A DNA stretch of 64,000 nt. It comes from Nissolia schottii. Lineage: Eukaryota > Streptophyta > Magnoliopsida > Fabales > Fabaceae. The position numbers and the translations under genes are program-made. A model generated the notes under the pieces. That model made no database searches and was not told where the DNA came from. It saw nothing but the letters and a program-made list of their open reading frames with translations. The stretch covers positions 1,163,379-1,227,378 of the forward strand of contig QANU01105209.1 in the NCBI GenBank assembly GCA_003254905.1. Reading direction: 5' to 3'. This document shows positions 34,704 through 48,400 of this stretch, in pieces; position 1 is the first letter of the stretch, and each line of letters begins with the position of its first letter.

Positions 34704-34809
34704 AGTCTTTTTTATTTTTTTTTAATTTATTGATAATTTAATACATTTAGACACAATTTTATGTTTAAACGTATTAAATTATCAATGAATAAAAAAAATA
34801 AGAAAGACT
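34704..34809. repeat. Long near-perfect inverted repeat (foldback / hairpin)
   Basis: The left arm, starting AGTCTTTTTTATTTTTTTTT, continues through TTGATAATTTAATAC. The right arm reads, as its reverse complement, AGTCTTTCTTATTTTTTTTA and the same TTGATAATTTAATAC. About 44 of 48 positions pair, with a loop of roughly 10-15 bases. It is probably a small foldback MITE. The extreme A/T content argues against a typical miRNA precursor. Confidence 0.75.
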
Positions 34810-37800
34810 AACATTTGAGAACAAATGAAATAATTATAAATAGCATTTAATGCATAATTTAAAAGTCTTGTTAATAATTTTTTGTTTTTTTTATATATTT
34901 TTAAACATTATCAACTAAAATTAACGATTGATAAAAGGTATTCACTATACATTAAATATAATATGGGATCATGCAAAATTTTGTAGCAATGCTATATTTC
35001 TCTATAAAATTCTCATACTAATCTCCTTAACAACTCTAGTAAGTAATACTTGATATTTTTTAGGGGTGGAATAAAACAAAATTGTTTACTGTCATTCAAC
35101 GATACAAGTAAGAGGATTAGTAGAAGGATTTAATATGAAAATAAAAGCATTTCTAAAAGAATTATTGTGTCACTACTCCCTCGCGGTTGCACACACCAAT
35201 GCACACCGATTCACATATGGTGGTTCAACGCTTTTGGAGACACGCAACAACCAAAAGGCAGATAACGACTTAGGAAATGACATGGATGAAGATCAAATTA
35301 ATTAAATTGCCTTAGCTACCCACTCGTGAATAAAAAGACTTGCACTGCATGTGATTTGATGAGATGGTGCACCTTTTTCTGTGTGAACCAAGAGAAGTGT
35401 AGCTAGCAATTGAGGTCTCAGATCTCCATTCTGGAACTATCTTTTTTTGTCTCCATCTCCTCCTTTTTTTAGCAGCTAGTCATTATTCTCGTTACAACAT
35501 CTTCTCCTTAGATTTTACTTCTCCAAATATTTATAATCAATCATCTTTTTATTTTTTCACAAAGCACTACTTATTTTTAAATTCTATACAAGATTGATTA
35601 TTTTTAATAATATATTCTTATTAAATGAAAGTAGTATACTGATATAAGATTAATTGAGTGATATACAAACTCATCTCTAACTTCATTAATAGTGAGGTCA
35701 AAATACCAATATAAGGACGTAGAGTTTAAATAAAATATAAGCAAAGAGAAAAGGGAAGATATGCGTTGCAAGTGCAGAAAAATTATTGATTTTTTGCTTC
35801 CAATTAGAAAGATTATCAATCATTATCCAAATTCTGCCACTGGGCCGACCGGTGATGGTGATTCCATAAACTTAAAAATGATAGAAAAGCGTAAGATCTA
35901 ATTGTGGGGTCGGTTCAAAGAAAAAACAAGCCCAGAGGATGGGTTTGTTTCAACTAACCAACAACTATAGGCTTGTATTAGTAGCAAGAAAAAACTAATA
36001 ATACGATAAAAAGGAAGACACACACATCAAATTGAAGCATTAATAAGATTTGTTCCAATTCCGTGGTTGGATGGTTTTCTGCTGCTGGCTCTATGTCTTG
36101 TATAAGAGAGTGCAAGCAAAGAATACAAAAAGGGATATCATTGTTATTCTCCTTGACTCCATCTTGTGGGGATACTAGCTTTAAGGCACATGGACGAGGC
36201 AACATTTTCTTCTTCTTTTTTTTCATAAATAATTAGTGGCCCATTTTTAATTGTGATCTTTGCAACTGTGTCGAGAAGTAAGGTAGTAGCTGTCCCCTCT
36301 CCACTTTGAATCACACTAGTGGCTCACGTGCAAGTGGGGACATCTTGAGAGCTTAGGCAGTTATGTGGGTTCCAAATTTCCAATCATATTATAATGTAGG
36401 TAACGTTTTTAATCCTTGGAGGGCAATTCTTCAAAACATCTTAGAGTCCAGCTCCCTCATTTTCCTGCTTTTTCCCTTTATTTTTTCCTTCTTTCCCCTT
36501 GACCTGTGTTTGCTTGCATGAGGTATAGCAAACGGGCTATTCAATTTATTTTATTTTTTTGGTTTAAATTTTTCTTCTAATTATCCTCTACTATTGGTTT
36601 TTACGAAAGCCTGTTTGTACTTATAAATTGAATGTAAATTTACAAAGTTAGGAAAAATAAAAACGCATTTATTAATTATTTTAAAAGTTAATATTTTGCT
36701 TCTTTTTTTTTTTTTGGAGCTTAATTCCGAAGTTAATAAAAAATAGTTTATTTTTTAATTTTAATAATTTTCGATAGATAATTTTAAATATTGTATGTGT
36801 GTAAAGAATGTTATTTTTTCTTTAGGAAAAAAAATAAGTGAATTTTAATACAAATCTATAAATTTTTGTCCACTTTCATGAATCTATCTAAATCAGCCCA
36901 TTTCTCAAACACAAAAACATAAAACCAAACCGCACATAACAGGCCATGTCTATAAACACAAGAAGAACCAATAGACTAATTCTTTGGCATCCAATGTTTG
37001 GGCCTTCCCATATATCTTCAGAAGATAATCCATAAAGACAAAGCTGAAAAAAAAACCCAAAAGGAATCTCCTACAGATATATAGTGTACTTTTTTTTTTA
37101 AAAAAAAATTTATAAGTACGTAGAGACTTACAGTGTTTGTAATCATCTGTATTTACGCTTATTTGTTTTGTCAACACTTTATTAATTTATGCTCTAGTTC
37201 AATGTTCAATTCATGCTTTTAGCTTTATCAAATCAAAAACAGGTGTTACAATAAGCTAAAAGTTGAGAAAACAACAAAAAATAAACTTTTAATTGAAAAG
37301 ATAAAGCTTTTAAAATTTCAATCCATTATTGCACGGTAAGTTTATAAACTTTTTTTTTCTTAACATTGTAACAAATGCACTTGGCAAAATCCATAATAAT
37401 GGCATTAAAGATATTTTTCATATTATATTTTGAATGTATTTTCATATAAAATATATTACAAATTTACATTGAAATTTGAAAGGCCTAGTCCTGATATATC
37501 ATTTTTACATTTTTTTTTAATGGGAAAGTGCCAAGTGCCATTGCCAAGCTGCCCAAGCAACAGGGAGGATATTCCAAAAATTAATCCTGTTTTTTTATTA
37601 GATAAAAAGGAAAAGCTTATTGTCTTGTTAACGGCCGGCCACAAATAATCTACTGGCCGCTCCTACTCGGCGACCTTATTGGGCCACCTCAAAGTATAGA
37701 TGCCTCATTGGCCCAAACGTGGAGATATTATTGTTCAGGCAAGTCATGTTTTTGTTCCTTATTTGTGGCCAACTACTGCTATGTTCCTTAAAAGATAAAT

Positions 37801-38043
37801 ACTTGTATGTTAATCTATAAAAACATTAAAATAAAAGCGAATATTCAATTATAACCATTACTTAGTATTTACTTTTTTTTCTTTTATTTTTGCATGCTTC
37901 ACAATCTAATTTTCATGCGTGTGTAACCCTTGCTAATGTTAACAGAGCAAATTTAATGTGTTTTATGACACTATTTTATGGACATTATTAACGCTTAATT
38001 TATATTTAAATTGATAGTTAATAAAGCCTTGCTAGTATGTAAG
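34810..38043. other. AT-rich intergenic DNA
   Basis: No recognisable coding region, RNA gene or transposon domain. It contains many A/T homopolymers and short chance frames. A more complex, less A/T-rich stretch lies at 35160-36480 without a detectable conserved frame. Confidence 0.6.
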
Positions 38044-38596
38044 TAGGGGTGGGAATAGATTTGATTACTTGATCACTAAACCTAGCAAACCAACTTATTA
38101 ATATTCATTTATAGTTATAATTTAAAAAAATTAAAAATCCTTCAACAAAAATTTAAACTTGTGCCTATTACAATGTGGAAACACATTGTCAACCACTATG
38201 CTAGACAATTTGTTGTATAACTATTTAATATTTAATTATTTATAACTTAGTTACAATGTTTTTTACAAAAAAAAGTTACAAATCTATTTTTGGTTAATGA
38301 TAAAAAATGTAAAGAAAAATTATTAATTTTTTTTTCTTTGTTTTATCTTCAAATTTAGAAGAATACTGTTTTAAACATTCAATTTTTTATTCAATCTTCC
38401 ATTGCCTTTTTATTTTAATTTTTTAGGCTAACAAACCTTATAATAAAACCATAAGTCTGGCCTTAAGACAAGCCAAACTTGGACTAAAGAAAAACTCTAC
38501 TATAAGTAATAGGTTAGACTCAAGTCCAATAAATATAAAGCAGAATTGACCGATAAAAAATTGGGTCTAGTGTAGTTCCACATATTCCCACCCTTA
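38044..38596. mobile_element. hAT-like non-autonomous foldback element
   Basis: The left end TAGGGGTGGGAATA and the right end TATTCCCACCCTTA are inverted repeats matching at 13 of 14 positions. The interior is 553 bp, A/T-rich and non-coding. TAGGGGTG-type termini are typical of hAT MITEs. The 8 bases outside the ends (TATGTAAG and TCTACGAG) share only 4 positions, so a target duplication is not supported. Confidence 0.55.
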
Positions 38597-39273
38597 TCTA
38601 CGAGTATGGAGAAGAACCATGGTTGAGTGAGGAAGAAACAGAGGTATAACATAGCAGGAAGAAGGTTGTAAAGAAAAGGGTGTTTCTCAGTCTTAAGGAG
38701 ATGTTGGAGGGGGTGCGTTAGTGATAAAGTCATGGACGGTGAACTTTTACTTAATGAAATCAACGAAGTAGATGGAGTGAAACTTTGTTGGAGTAGCATG
38801 AAAAGTGAAAACCACAAATTAAATTTACTAAATATTAATGGTAAGTGCACGTTTTTAGCATGGCTCTCGCGTCTCGCGTTGCCTCCATAAACATTAAATA
38901 AATAGCGCCCCCAAATAAAAAATGCGAAGAACAGCTAATTAAAATGACAAATTTAGAACTTAAATTATTATTAACTTCTTGTTGTGATGGGAAGGCAGCC
39001 AAAAAAATAAAAGAAATATTACATCCAGACTCACACCTACCAATAGTGCCATGCCATTGGCAAGGTGGAAAAATAATAGTAAAATATATCCTGGCATAAA
39101 ATCATTATATTCTGTGAGACACAAACGGAGCACTCTCTCAAGTTGCGAGTAACCGTTTGCTGGTTCGTTTCAGATCGATATTGCGCTAAAAAATCCATTC
39201 GATTTCAAAAGTCATCGTCCATTTTAATTCCCTCGCCACAAACGGTTGTTTTGATTCGGGGAATTTTTGAGAA
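38597..39273. other. Upstream region and 5' leader of squalene synthase
   Basis: Lies 5' of the SQS start codon. The last roughly 130 bases are less A/T-rich and probably form the 5' UTR. No clear TATA box can be assigned. Confidence 0.5.
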
Positions 39274-42200
39274 ATGGGGAGTTTGGGGGCGATTGTGAAG
39301 CACCCTGATGACGTGTACCCTCTGCTGAAGCTGAAGATGGCGGCGAGGCACGCCGAGAAGCAGATCCCGCCGGAGCCACACTGGGCCTTCTGCTACACAA
39401 TGCTCCACAAGGTTTCTAGAAGCTTCGCCCTCGTCATTCAGCAGCTCGGCACTGAGCTTCGTAACGCCGTGAGTTTCCGTTCCCGATTTCATCTCACTAA
39501 TCGTTCTGCTTTTGCTCTCTCTCTGCTTGATGCGTTTGGTTTTTTTTTTTTTTTAATATGTGACTCAAATTAATTCTTCTTGTTTTGCAGGTTTGCATAT
39601 TTTATTTGGTTCTTCGAGCCCTTGACACTGTTGGTATGTTTCTGTTGATAGCGTGGAGCAATGAAAAGTTGGTTTAAAAAGAGAGAAGAAAATAAACAAA
39701 TGATTTTAAAGTTTTGGTGCTAGATCTCGTTGTTATGACCAAATTGGAAGCTAAGAATGCTACTTAGAATTAGAATTATTGTTGCTAATCTCTTTTTTTG
39801 GACAAAGAATTATTGTTGCTAATCTCGTTCATCCTTATTTTTAAATCTTAATTTTCCGCCCTTGATCCTTCAGTAACTGAGATTGTTGTAAAGGCAAGAC
39901 TATCTATGCTGTCATAACATTTTTTTTTTCTCCTTTTGATACAGAGGACGATACTAGCATAGCTACTGATGTGAAGGTGCCAATACTAATAGCTTTTCAT
40001 CGTCACGTATATGATCGTGATTGGCACTTTTCTTGTACGTCTTTCTTTGAACCAAAATAATTCTATCCATTCCCCTTGTATCTGGTGTTTTCCATTTATT
40101 CGAATTAATCATAGCTAAGTTGTTGTATCAGAAATTTGATTGAGAATTTTGATCCACGTGTTTCATGATTTCTCATGGCCATTGGTATTACTGATTACTG
40201 ATAGTGATATATAAGGGAAAGGCAACCTTCGTCAATCATTAATATTTTGGACAAAAGATGGTTTTATGGAAATCATGCCTCGAAACCCGCATACTGATTC
40301 CATTTATTTTTCATTTAACTAGGTGGCGCAAAGGAGTACAAAGTCCTCATGGACCAGTTTCATCATGTTTCAACTGCTTTTTCAGAACTTGGAAAGAAGT
40401 AAGTTCTTATTCTTGTACATCTCCCTGTATAATTAACTCTAGTCTTCTGTGGTATTTGTGGTTTAATGTGTGTTTTAGAATCATTACTTATTATGTTGAT
40501 CATTGACTCGGTAGACAATGAATGGATACATGTGGTGCTTAGTGTTATTTATTTATTTATTTTTGATAAAGGTGTTTGATGTTAATGATTAACAAGACTT
40601 GTTCTTTTCCCATCAAAAATGTGATTAATAAGTCTTGTCATTTGTTTAAGTGTTATGTTATACATACTTTTTTTATTGTGTATTTTCTCCCTTAATATTT
40701 TCCTATTTTCATTGAGGCGATCTCTCTCTGCAATGGCTAGTTTGATCAGAAAAGTTCACATTATCTGTCATTCTAAGTAACACTCTAATTGGTGTTTAGC
40801 CTTAAAGAGGATTTTTCTCTTATCCATCTCTGTATTTTTTAATTTAAATCGAAGTGTTTCACGAATGAGTTTGGGTCTGAGAGATGTACTCTAAGCCTCT
40901 CTTATGTGCATATGCAATTAGATTTAATATTTGGGTTCATTCTTTTGGTGAATAACTAATAAATGGGCAATTACTTCTGCAGCTATCAGGAAGCAATTGA
41001 GGATATTACTAAGAGGATGGGTGCAGGAATGGCCAAATTTATTTGCAAGGAGGTTTGTTATGCATGTCTTATTTCCTGCTGTACTCTTGACATTTTCGTA
41101 ACTATTCTAGTTTAGTTACATCAGATATGATTAGGAAAGTTAATATTAAAACAAAGTTAAATATATCATGTATGTTGTTCCTTTGATATAAAAACAAAGT
41201 TAAATATATAATGAAGTTTTGGGTCCAAATTACCACTTTGCACCATATTGTTACTACTTTTCTCTTTAATCTACATCCTATTGTTGTTACTGAATATGCA
41301 CCTATCTGATAGTCTCTGGTGTTTTAATGCTGATTTTAAATGATTTTTTTTTTGTGCTTGAAAGTTGAAACTATCTCATCAAGATTTAAAACAATATGAC
41401 GAATGTCTAAAAAAACATTTAGTCTAGTGGTACTTACTTCCTTGGCGACATTTTCATGATATTTTGCAGGTAGAAACAGTTGATGACTATGATGAATATT
41501 GTCACTATGTGGCAGGACTTGTTGGGCTAGGTTTATCCAAGCTTTTCCATGCCTCTGGTTCAGAAGATTTGGCTCCAGATGACCTTTCCAATTCAATGGG
41601 TCTGTTCCTTCAGGTAGCATAATTCTAATATGTAAGCAGGCAACGGGTTCATAATTGTTTGCACTATTCAGTGAGAACATTTCAAAATTGCAGAAAACAA
41701 ACATTATTCGAGATTATCTCGAAGACATCAATGAGATCCCAAAGTCACGCATGTTTTGGCCTCGACAGATCTGGAGTAAATATGTTAACAAACTCGAGGT
41801 TTGGCTCTAGAAGAATTCATATTTATTGTAATGTAAATAATTATTTTACTGTTCCTTTTTCCTCATTTCTCAGATGAATTCCTTATATGTTTATGTTATG
41901 CACACATCATGAATTCCTTTCTTCTTTTACTAAGTTTGCACATGTATGATTTTTTCCTTTGTTACTTAATCTTAAATTTTATGCTTCAGGATTTGAAATA
42001 TGAGGAGAATTCTGATAAAGCAGTGCAATGCTTAAATGACATGGTCACTAACGCTTTGCTGCATGCTGAAGATTGCTTAAAGTACATGTCGGCTTTACGA
42101 GACCTGTCTATATTTCGTTTTTGTGCTATACCCCAGGTGCTTCTCTTTTCCTCACTCATTTCTGATATAGTTGCTATATTTCGCTTTAATAGTAATGATA

Positions 42201-43648
42201 TTAGATCATTCAGTTGTTTTCTGTGACAGATCATGGCAATTGGAACATTGGCATTATGCTACAACAATATTCAAGTCTTCAGAGGTGTAGTTAAAATGAG
42301 GCGAGGTAAGAGGATGAATTTATGTACTCATTTTTCCATAATTTACAAATTTAGTTTTGAAGCTTTGGCGCAGCGCTAAGTTTGCTGCCTTGTGACCAAG
42401 AGATCACAGGTTCAATTCCTGAAAACAGTCTCTCTACTTTTGCGGGCAGGACCGTGTACATCTGCCCTTTCCAAGTGGGATCCTTGTGCGTTGGGCCGCC
42501 CTTTTTTTACAAATCTAGTTTTGAGGCTTGTCCTATAAATATTGAATTACTGTGATTAGCATTCCATGATATTTTATTTTGTTATCTCTTCATTTTGGTT
42601 ATGTTTGATAGGTCTAACCGCAAAAGTCATTGACCGAACAAAGACAATGGCTGATGTCTATGGTGCTTTCTTCGACTTTGCCTGTATGTTGAAGTCCAAG
42701 GTATGGAGGATGCATTGCCTCAAACTGTGATTAATTTTGTTTCACATAGATGTGGATGCTACTCGTAGGATGTTTATATACCAAATAATTTTTTGGAAAA
42801 TTGCTTTGAGGATGGAAGAAGAGTAACTAATAAATAGAATCCCTTCTACAGAAAGTTGTCATATACATAAAAAGAAAAAAGAAAAAAAAATAGTAGAAAC
42901 AATTGAAATGTAGTAATTTCTTACCATCGTTAGTCCTTAACAGTCTTATGCAGTGTGTAGGCCTTGTTTGATAATTCCATTTCATAAAAATATAGACTGT
43001 TGTCTGGTTAATGAAGTTGGGCTAAGTACATGCCGTCAAGGTTACCTACACAATTTTTTCTATAGCTAGGTGCGTTTGCTTGTTTTCCCACGAAAGCAGT
43101 AAATAACTGGAATCCTCCCCTTCATTCCATGGCCCTAAAGGAAAGGAAGAATGTTGAGTCTTGAAAGCTTTAAAATACAGATATTGTTGCAGCCTGTACT
43201 TATCCATTGCACATATCATCACCAAAGCTAATTGTCAGTTTCAAGGACATTTTTTAAGCTATCTTTGTCCCACTAAAAGTATCACTATTTTCCACTGTAG
43301 GTTGACAAGAATGATCCCAATGCTGCAAAAACATTGAGCAGGCTGGAAGCTATACAGAAAACTTGCAGGGAATCTGGTCTCCTAAGTAAAAGGTATGCAC
43401 TTATCCTCGTAAATTCTAAATGAAATTTTGACCATTCACACACTGAAACTTCGCATTTGTTTTAAGCAGGAAATCATACGTTGTGACAAATGAACCCAGT
43501 TACAGCTCGACCATGGTAGGTTTTTTCAATGTTTTCCAACTTTGTTCTGCATTTCTTAAACATACGCTAATTTATAGTCTTGATGCAGATTCTCATAATT
43601 GTCATACTGTTACCCATCATTTTTGCTTATCTCTCTGCAAATCGCTAG
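39274..43648 (+). CDS. SQS1: Squalene synthase (farnesyl-diphosphate farnesyltransferase)
   Basis: 13 exons: 39274-39468, 39591-39633, 39945-40034, 40323-40398, 40983-41052, 41470-41613, 41694-41798, 41990-42136, 42230-42305, 42612-42700, 43301-43392, 43470-43515, 43589-43648. The phases agree and give 410 residues, the length of Arabidopsis SQS1. The enzyme condenses two farnesyl diphosphates to presqualene diphosphate and reduces it with NADPH to squalene, the first committed step to sterols and triterpenoids, at the ER membrane. Both Mg-binding Asp motifs are intact: DTVEDD (77-82) and DYLED (213-217). The conserved [10 protein letters not shown] block is present. The last exon encodes a hydrophobic C-terminal anchor (about 391-408) ending SANR. 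An SH3P2-like gene follows in convergent orientation, as at Arabidopsis At4g34640-34660. No second tandem SQS copy is visible. An Au-type SINE sits in intron 9. All exons appear functional. Confidence 0.96.
42345..42365 (+). repeat. Target-site duplication, left copy (SINE)
   Basis: 21 bases, ACAAATTTAGTTTTGAAGC followed by TT, matching 42509-42529 with two transitions. Confidence 0.85.
42366..42508 (+). mobile_element. Au-type SINE in SQS intron 9
   Basis: A 143-bp tRNA-derived element. The head has a pol III box A-like GCTAAGTTTGCTGCC, then CTTGTGACC and AGATCACAGG. The B box is GGTTCAATTCC. The body contains GAAAACAGTCTCTCTAC, and the tail is TTGGGCCGCCC with a T run. This order and the short T tail are those of the Au SINE family known across flowering plants. 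Flanking 21-bp duplications confirm insertion. It lies in the same orientation as SQS and away from the splice sites. Confidence 0.85.
42509..42529 (+). repeat. Target-site duplication, right copy (SINE)
   Basis: 21 bases, ACAAATCTAGTTTTGAGGC followed by TT. It differs from the left copy only by T-to-C and A-to-G. Confidence 0.85.
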
Positions 43649-45490
43649 AATAACCAGTGTAAGATCTATGGACTGTTCTGATTAATTAGAAATAAGCAAG
43701 AATAATCTGTTATCCCTGCTTATAAATTTTTCACTCCTTTCATTTTTTTTTTTTGTAGTATTCTAGCTTTCGTGCCGTTATAAGCATGGATAGCAGTGCA
43801 ACACTCGTAGCATATCGCGTTCAATGGGATAAGGCTTGTTACGCTAGCAAGCAATAATTTGATGCATGCAGTTGATTGTATATTCTAGTATTTGAAACAA
43901 TAGTTAAACACCGTTCTTATAGCATCCTGTGTATTATTGGACAGATTTGGATCTTCAGAACTGAGAAGCTCTCAACGTGCAAATTATCGTATTGTATGTG
44001 TTATCAATAAATATTAAGTTAGATTGCTGAGTGACCGGCAAACTCCATAACTCAAAAAACCTAATCTCCAACTCAAGAAGTAGAGCAAACCGCTTGTTTT
44101 CCAGTTGAGGTTTACTTCTTAATTGATACATCATTATAGTAGTCCTACTTAAAAAAAATAAGTTTGAAAAATTGACAGAACTGTCAAAAGATTTTAGCTC
44201 ATATGGTAGCTGATTGTCTCGTTTTGTGTTGAGAGACGTAGTGTCAAATCCGTATAAATTTGCTGGAGTCAAAGTAAGAAAGCCTAATTGAGAACAATCT
44301 TTGTTTTTTCTTTTTTTTTTTTTACGGGTGAAACAACCTACCTAGTTCAAAACTCTAATACTGAAAGAGAGTTAATTCCTTGGCCCAAAAAAGTAAAATT
44401 CATATGGCCTATTTGAAGCAGAAAAATACTGGATGAGCTATTTTTAACTTTTAACATGTTGATGTTTCATTTCTTTTAAATGTACTATTTTTAAAGACAT
44501 AAACGGGCTGTTGTTATACTTTACGTCAAATATTGATATTCCTGATAGCGAAGGCGCCGTCAAATCTCTAATCTGGATTAAGCAGCAACTCTAAACCGGG
44601 TACCTGGAAAGAAAAAAAACAAAAGAGGCAACCCTAAACCTACTTTTAAACCAGTATGGAGGGGAAACAATGCCTAATATAAAGCTTAAACCACAATTTA
44701 AAGTAAAAATCACATGTTGAACGTGGGAGCACTCAGCCTACCAAACACAGTGGCAATCTCATAATAATTGAGTTCGCCAAACAACTAAAATAACAAAATC
44801 CTAACCAACCACGAGAGCAGAGGTTATCAATCTAGCACCTAACACACAAGCACAATTCTTAAATTCAACTAGACGTATCAATGACTGCATGAACTAGTCT
44901 CAAGCTTCTCTCACAAATCATACACTGCTGCCATTAAAAACTTACTAAACCTAATATCTAACAAACCTTCCAGTGGATATGAAAAGATAATATATTGTTT
45001 ACTAAAAAAGAATTGCCAGAAAACCACCACCATGGAGGGCATGAGCCATCTCCATGCCCTTCAAAACAGTGAAGTGAAGGATAACAGTTGCGGTGGCACA
45101 GGGAGGGGAAGGAGAATAATAGCTGAGCTCAAATAAGTTAAAAATAAACTCATCTAAAGGGGCCATGGTGTAGTCCCAACACCAAAAAGGCCTTGATCAT
45201 AATGACTTGTTACAGACATACACTACAATAGCACCAAACATTTAACTAAAGAAATAAAATTACTGGGCCTGACTCGAAGTGCATACCTAATATACTATGA
45301 AAGACACAAGTTCCAAGGCGATGTAATGATGATGACTAAGAAATTATGAATCATGTATCCACAATCACGGTAAAATTCATCTATATCACAAGTCAATTTG
45401 TTGTATGCTGTGGACAGTTATCCACCGCCAAGCACAACCAAGACATACAACACACATACACTTGGGCAAGAAACCAACCAACAAGAAGAT
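43649..45490. other. Intergenic region between convergent SQS and SH3P genes
   Basis: Should hold both 3' UTRs. A candidate AATAAA signal lies at 44006-44011, about 360 bases after the SQS stop. A TTTTTTGTAG acceptor-like tract ends at 43759 and could mark a 3' UTR intron. Near 44194-44260 a tRNA-like TAGCTCATATGGTAGC may be a decayed SINE head. No gene is recognised. Confidence 0.5.
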
Positions 45491-48400
45491 TCAAAACACT
45501 TCAGCCACTTTGCTTGCAAGAACTCGGTCCCTTCTTTCAATGTAACCAAATGGAAACCAACCTGCTTTCCCTTTGCATTCTCCCTCAGCCCATCCATTGT
45601 TTGTCACCTGTCAAAACCACAGTCATAATAGGAACAATACAAATGTTTTAAAGTAATCAGTCTCACCATTGCCAAAATATTCCTTTTCTATTCCAATATG
45701 CACATGACAAATTTTTGGCAAGCTTAATTCATCAGCGCTCGATAAGAATACAATAAACTAGTTATGCATGCACTTGCAGGCAAAACACAATTGCTTTAGA
45801 GTTGACACACGTAAGCCACAACATGAGCATATGACCAGACAATGAATAAGTGTTGAATCCATCATAACTGAAAACTTTTAAGTATGTTCTGGTGTTATAT
45901 TAGATTATCAATTCTTCCTGAAGCTTAAACTGAGATTTAATAATGTTCTGCCTATTACATTACGGTATAATTGTGCTTTACTTTCACTTTCAAGTGTGGG
46001 CTTCTAAAAGTTCAATCTGGTTGGAAACTGCCTAAGCAATCCAAATATGGAGTACCCTCCCCAACCAAAAAAACTGAGGGAGAGAGAGAGAATCCTTTCA
46101 AATAAAATGAAGGGGTAAAAAACCATTTTTTTAGCTCAGAAAAGGCTATAATGATATTCAGAGCCAGGTAGTCAGCAAGCTACAAACCTTTCGAATAACA
46201 ATATAATCCCCAACTGATAGGTTCAGTTCAACTTCAGACTCAGCATGGTATGGAAATAAAACCTGCATGAGTAAAAATGTACAGCAAAAAGTAAAGTAAG
46301 CAGTCACTTCCTTTTTTTTCCCCAGAAGCAGTATCTGCAACCTTCATCCAGCAAACAGTCTAACCTCTCCTAAGAAGTAACCCATGCTATCTGTGGACCC
46401 ATTGTTTGTCTGAGAAGCATAGACACCATTCACTTCTTCGTATGATGGGGGTGGAGGCATGCTGTTATCCACAACAGGTGTAGGAGGGGCCTCAATTCGT
46501 TGTCGTTCTGATACCATCTATCAATATAAACATAGCACATAATCGTATGTTGATTGTTGATACTAAAAGAAAATGACCAAACAGCCAGATGACATATTTG
46601 ACTTCTATATGGAGACTAGACTGGAAAATGACAATGACCAACAAATATGATTGCTTACCTCTCCCTCAAGTTGATCAAGTATTTGGAGTACTCTCTGATG
46701 ATAGGCACGCTCTGCTTCAACCTTCACAATTAGAAATAGAAAACTGGATTTAACTACGAGTAATAATTTCTTGTAACTCGGATCCAAGACTTCGCAAAGA
46801 ATTGAAGGATTGTAGCATGATATGGTCGTACTACGATACCATAGCTATAAGACGTTGGAGGGTTAGCCTCTGTTGCTGAGCTTCAACGGCAGTCATTGCT
46901 GCAGCCGCTTCCTTACCCAATATGGCCATGTTTGTCTTCAGGTCTTGCAGCTTTGATTCTGCTGCTTCCAGTTTCATAGCATTCTCAGCATTGCCTGGTG
47001 TTTCTCTTACTCTTGCCTGGCGTTTGGAAACTTCGATTGCCTGTCTAGGTTAAAACGACAATGTAATAACAAAGTCTATAGTAGAAAGTGACATTGTTAA
47101 TAAACTATTACTTGTTTAGATGTGTACTACAAACAATAAGCCAGCGACAGATACCTGAGCTTCAGCTTCCTGTCGCATTCTGTCATAACGTTGAGCAAGA
47201 TGCCGAGCATCCTCCAATGGAGCTCCCACCACCATTGCTCTTAAGGGCTCTGCAACCTAAGCATTCGGCAAGACTTCAATGTTTACTCACACAATTATTA
47301 GGTCAAATAAAGATGACAAACACACAGTGGATAAATTAACATCTATGTAGCAAGATTTAAACCTAAGCATTCAGGTTTGTTGAAACAGTACAGTTAGAGG
47401 GAATCTGGAAATTAAATATGTGATGGTAGATTTAAACCCTACAATCACTCGAATACATTTGGCTGCGTGATGAACTCATACATAACACCAAAGTCTTGGT
47501 CAATGTAGGAGTCCCTCTCCTTTCCCCCTTACAGAGCAATACATGGAATTTACTAAGCAACGACAGAAAAAACAATGTACAATAACAAAAGCAAAAAAAT
47601 TGTAAAGACTGTCAATGCAAATGGTAAAAATGTATACTCAGTACAAATGCTTATATTTTCAAGTGATCAGAATCAGATCACCAAGGCTGTGGAGCATTCA
47701 GGAATTGCTAAAAATCTCTAATCAATAAGGAAAACAAAAGGAAGCATTCTCATGTGTTTAGCCAGCATTGGTGGAGCTTGGATTGAAGAAAGGGCAGCAA
47801 AATTAAAGGGGAAAATAAGTAGCACCCGTCCAAGCAGTGATAATTCATCATTGCAGAGGTCAGTGGCTATGTAAAAATTCTTTAATTTTTGGGGTGGGAA
47901 GGTGGTACCTGTGTCGTCAGAGATTTCAGTAAGTTTCCACGCTCCTTCTCCATTTGTGCACGAGCACGCGAGTAGTTTAGCGCAGCTCTTGATAATGTGC
48001 TACCACTGGTACATGTATTTTCTGATCCATATTTCCTGCTATCTTCTGACAACTTTGTTCCTGTTAAATAACATGTACAACAATTCATTAGATTAATTAT
48101 ACTAAGTTCCGTAAACTAACTGCAAAGAAAATTTCACGAAAGCTTCACCAACCAACATTACTTACCTATTTCAACCTGCTTGGATCCAGTAACAATATAA
48201 CCTTCCACACCACGGACAATATCCCTTTGATAATGCTGAAAAAATGATTTTCATTATGAGCCGACGAGGTACTTAAGGAGGGTATAAACTATGATGAAAC
48301 ATAAACAAAAATAGTGGAATGGTAGCGAAGAATCAAATAACCTTTCCAGCACGTGTAGATATGTAAAGCTTCTCAAGTTTCTGGTGCTGCTGAAGCTCTA

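Noticed and set aside
34205-34705. Open frames of 142-166 codons across the N run
   Set aside because: They exist only because N codons are treated as open; there is no coding evidence.
35160-36480. Less A/T-rich stretch considered as an unannotated gene or miRNA locus
   Set aside because: No conserved protein frame, no hairpin with a recognisable miRNA sequence and no splice pattern could be supported.
39274-43860. Continuation of the SQS coding region into 43760-43856
   Set aside because: The hydrophobic C-terminal anchor and stop at 43646-43648 give the exact family length. The later acceptor-like tract is at most a 3' UTR intron.
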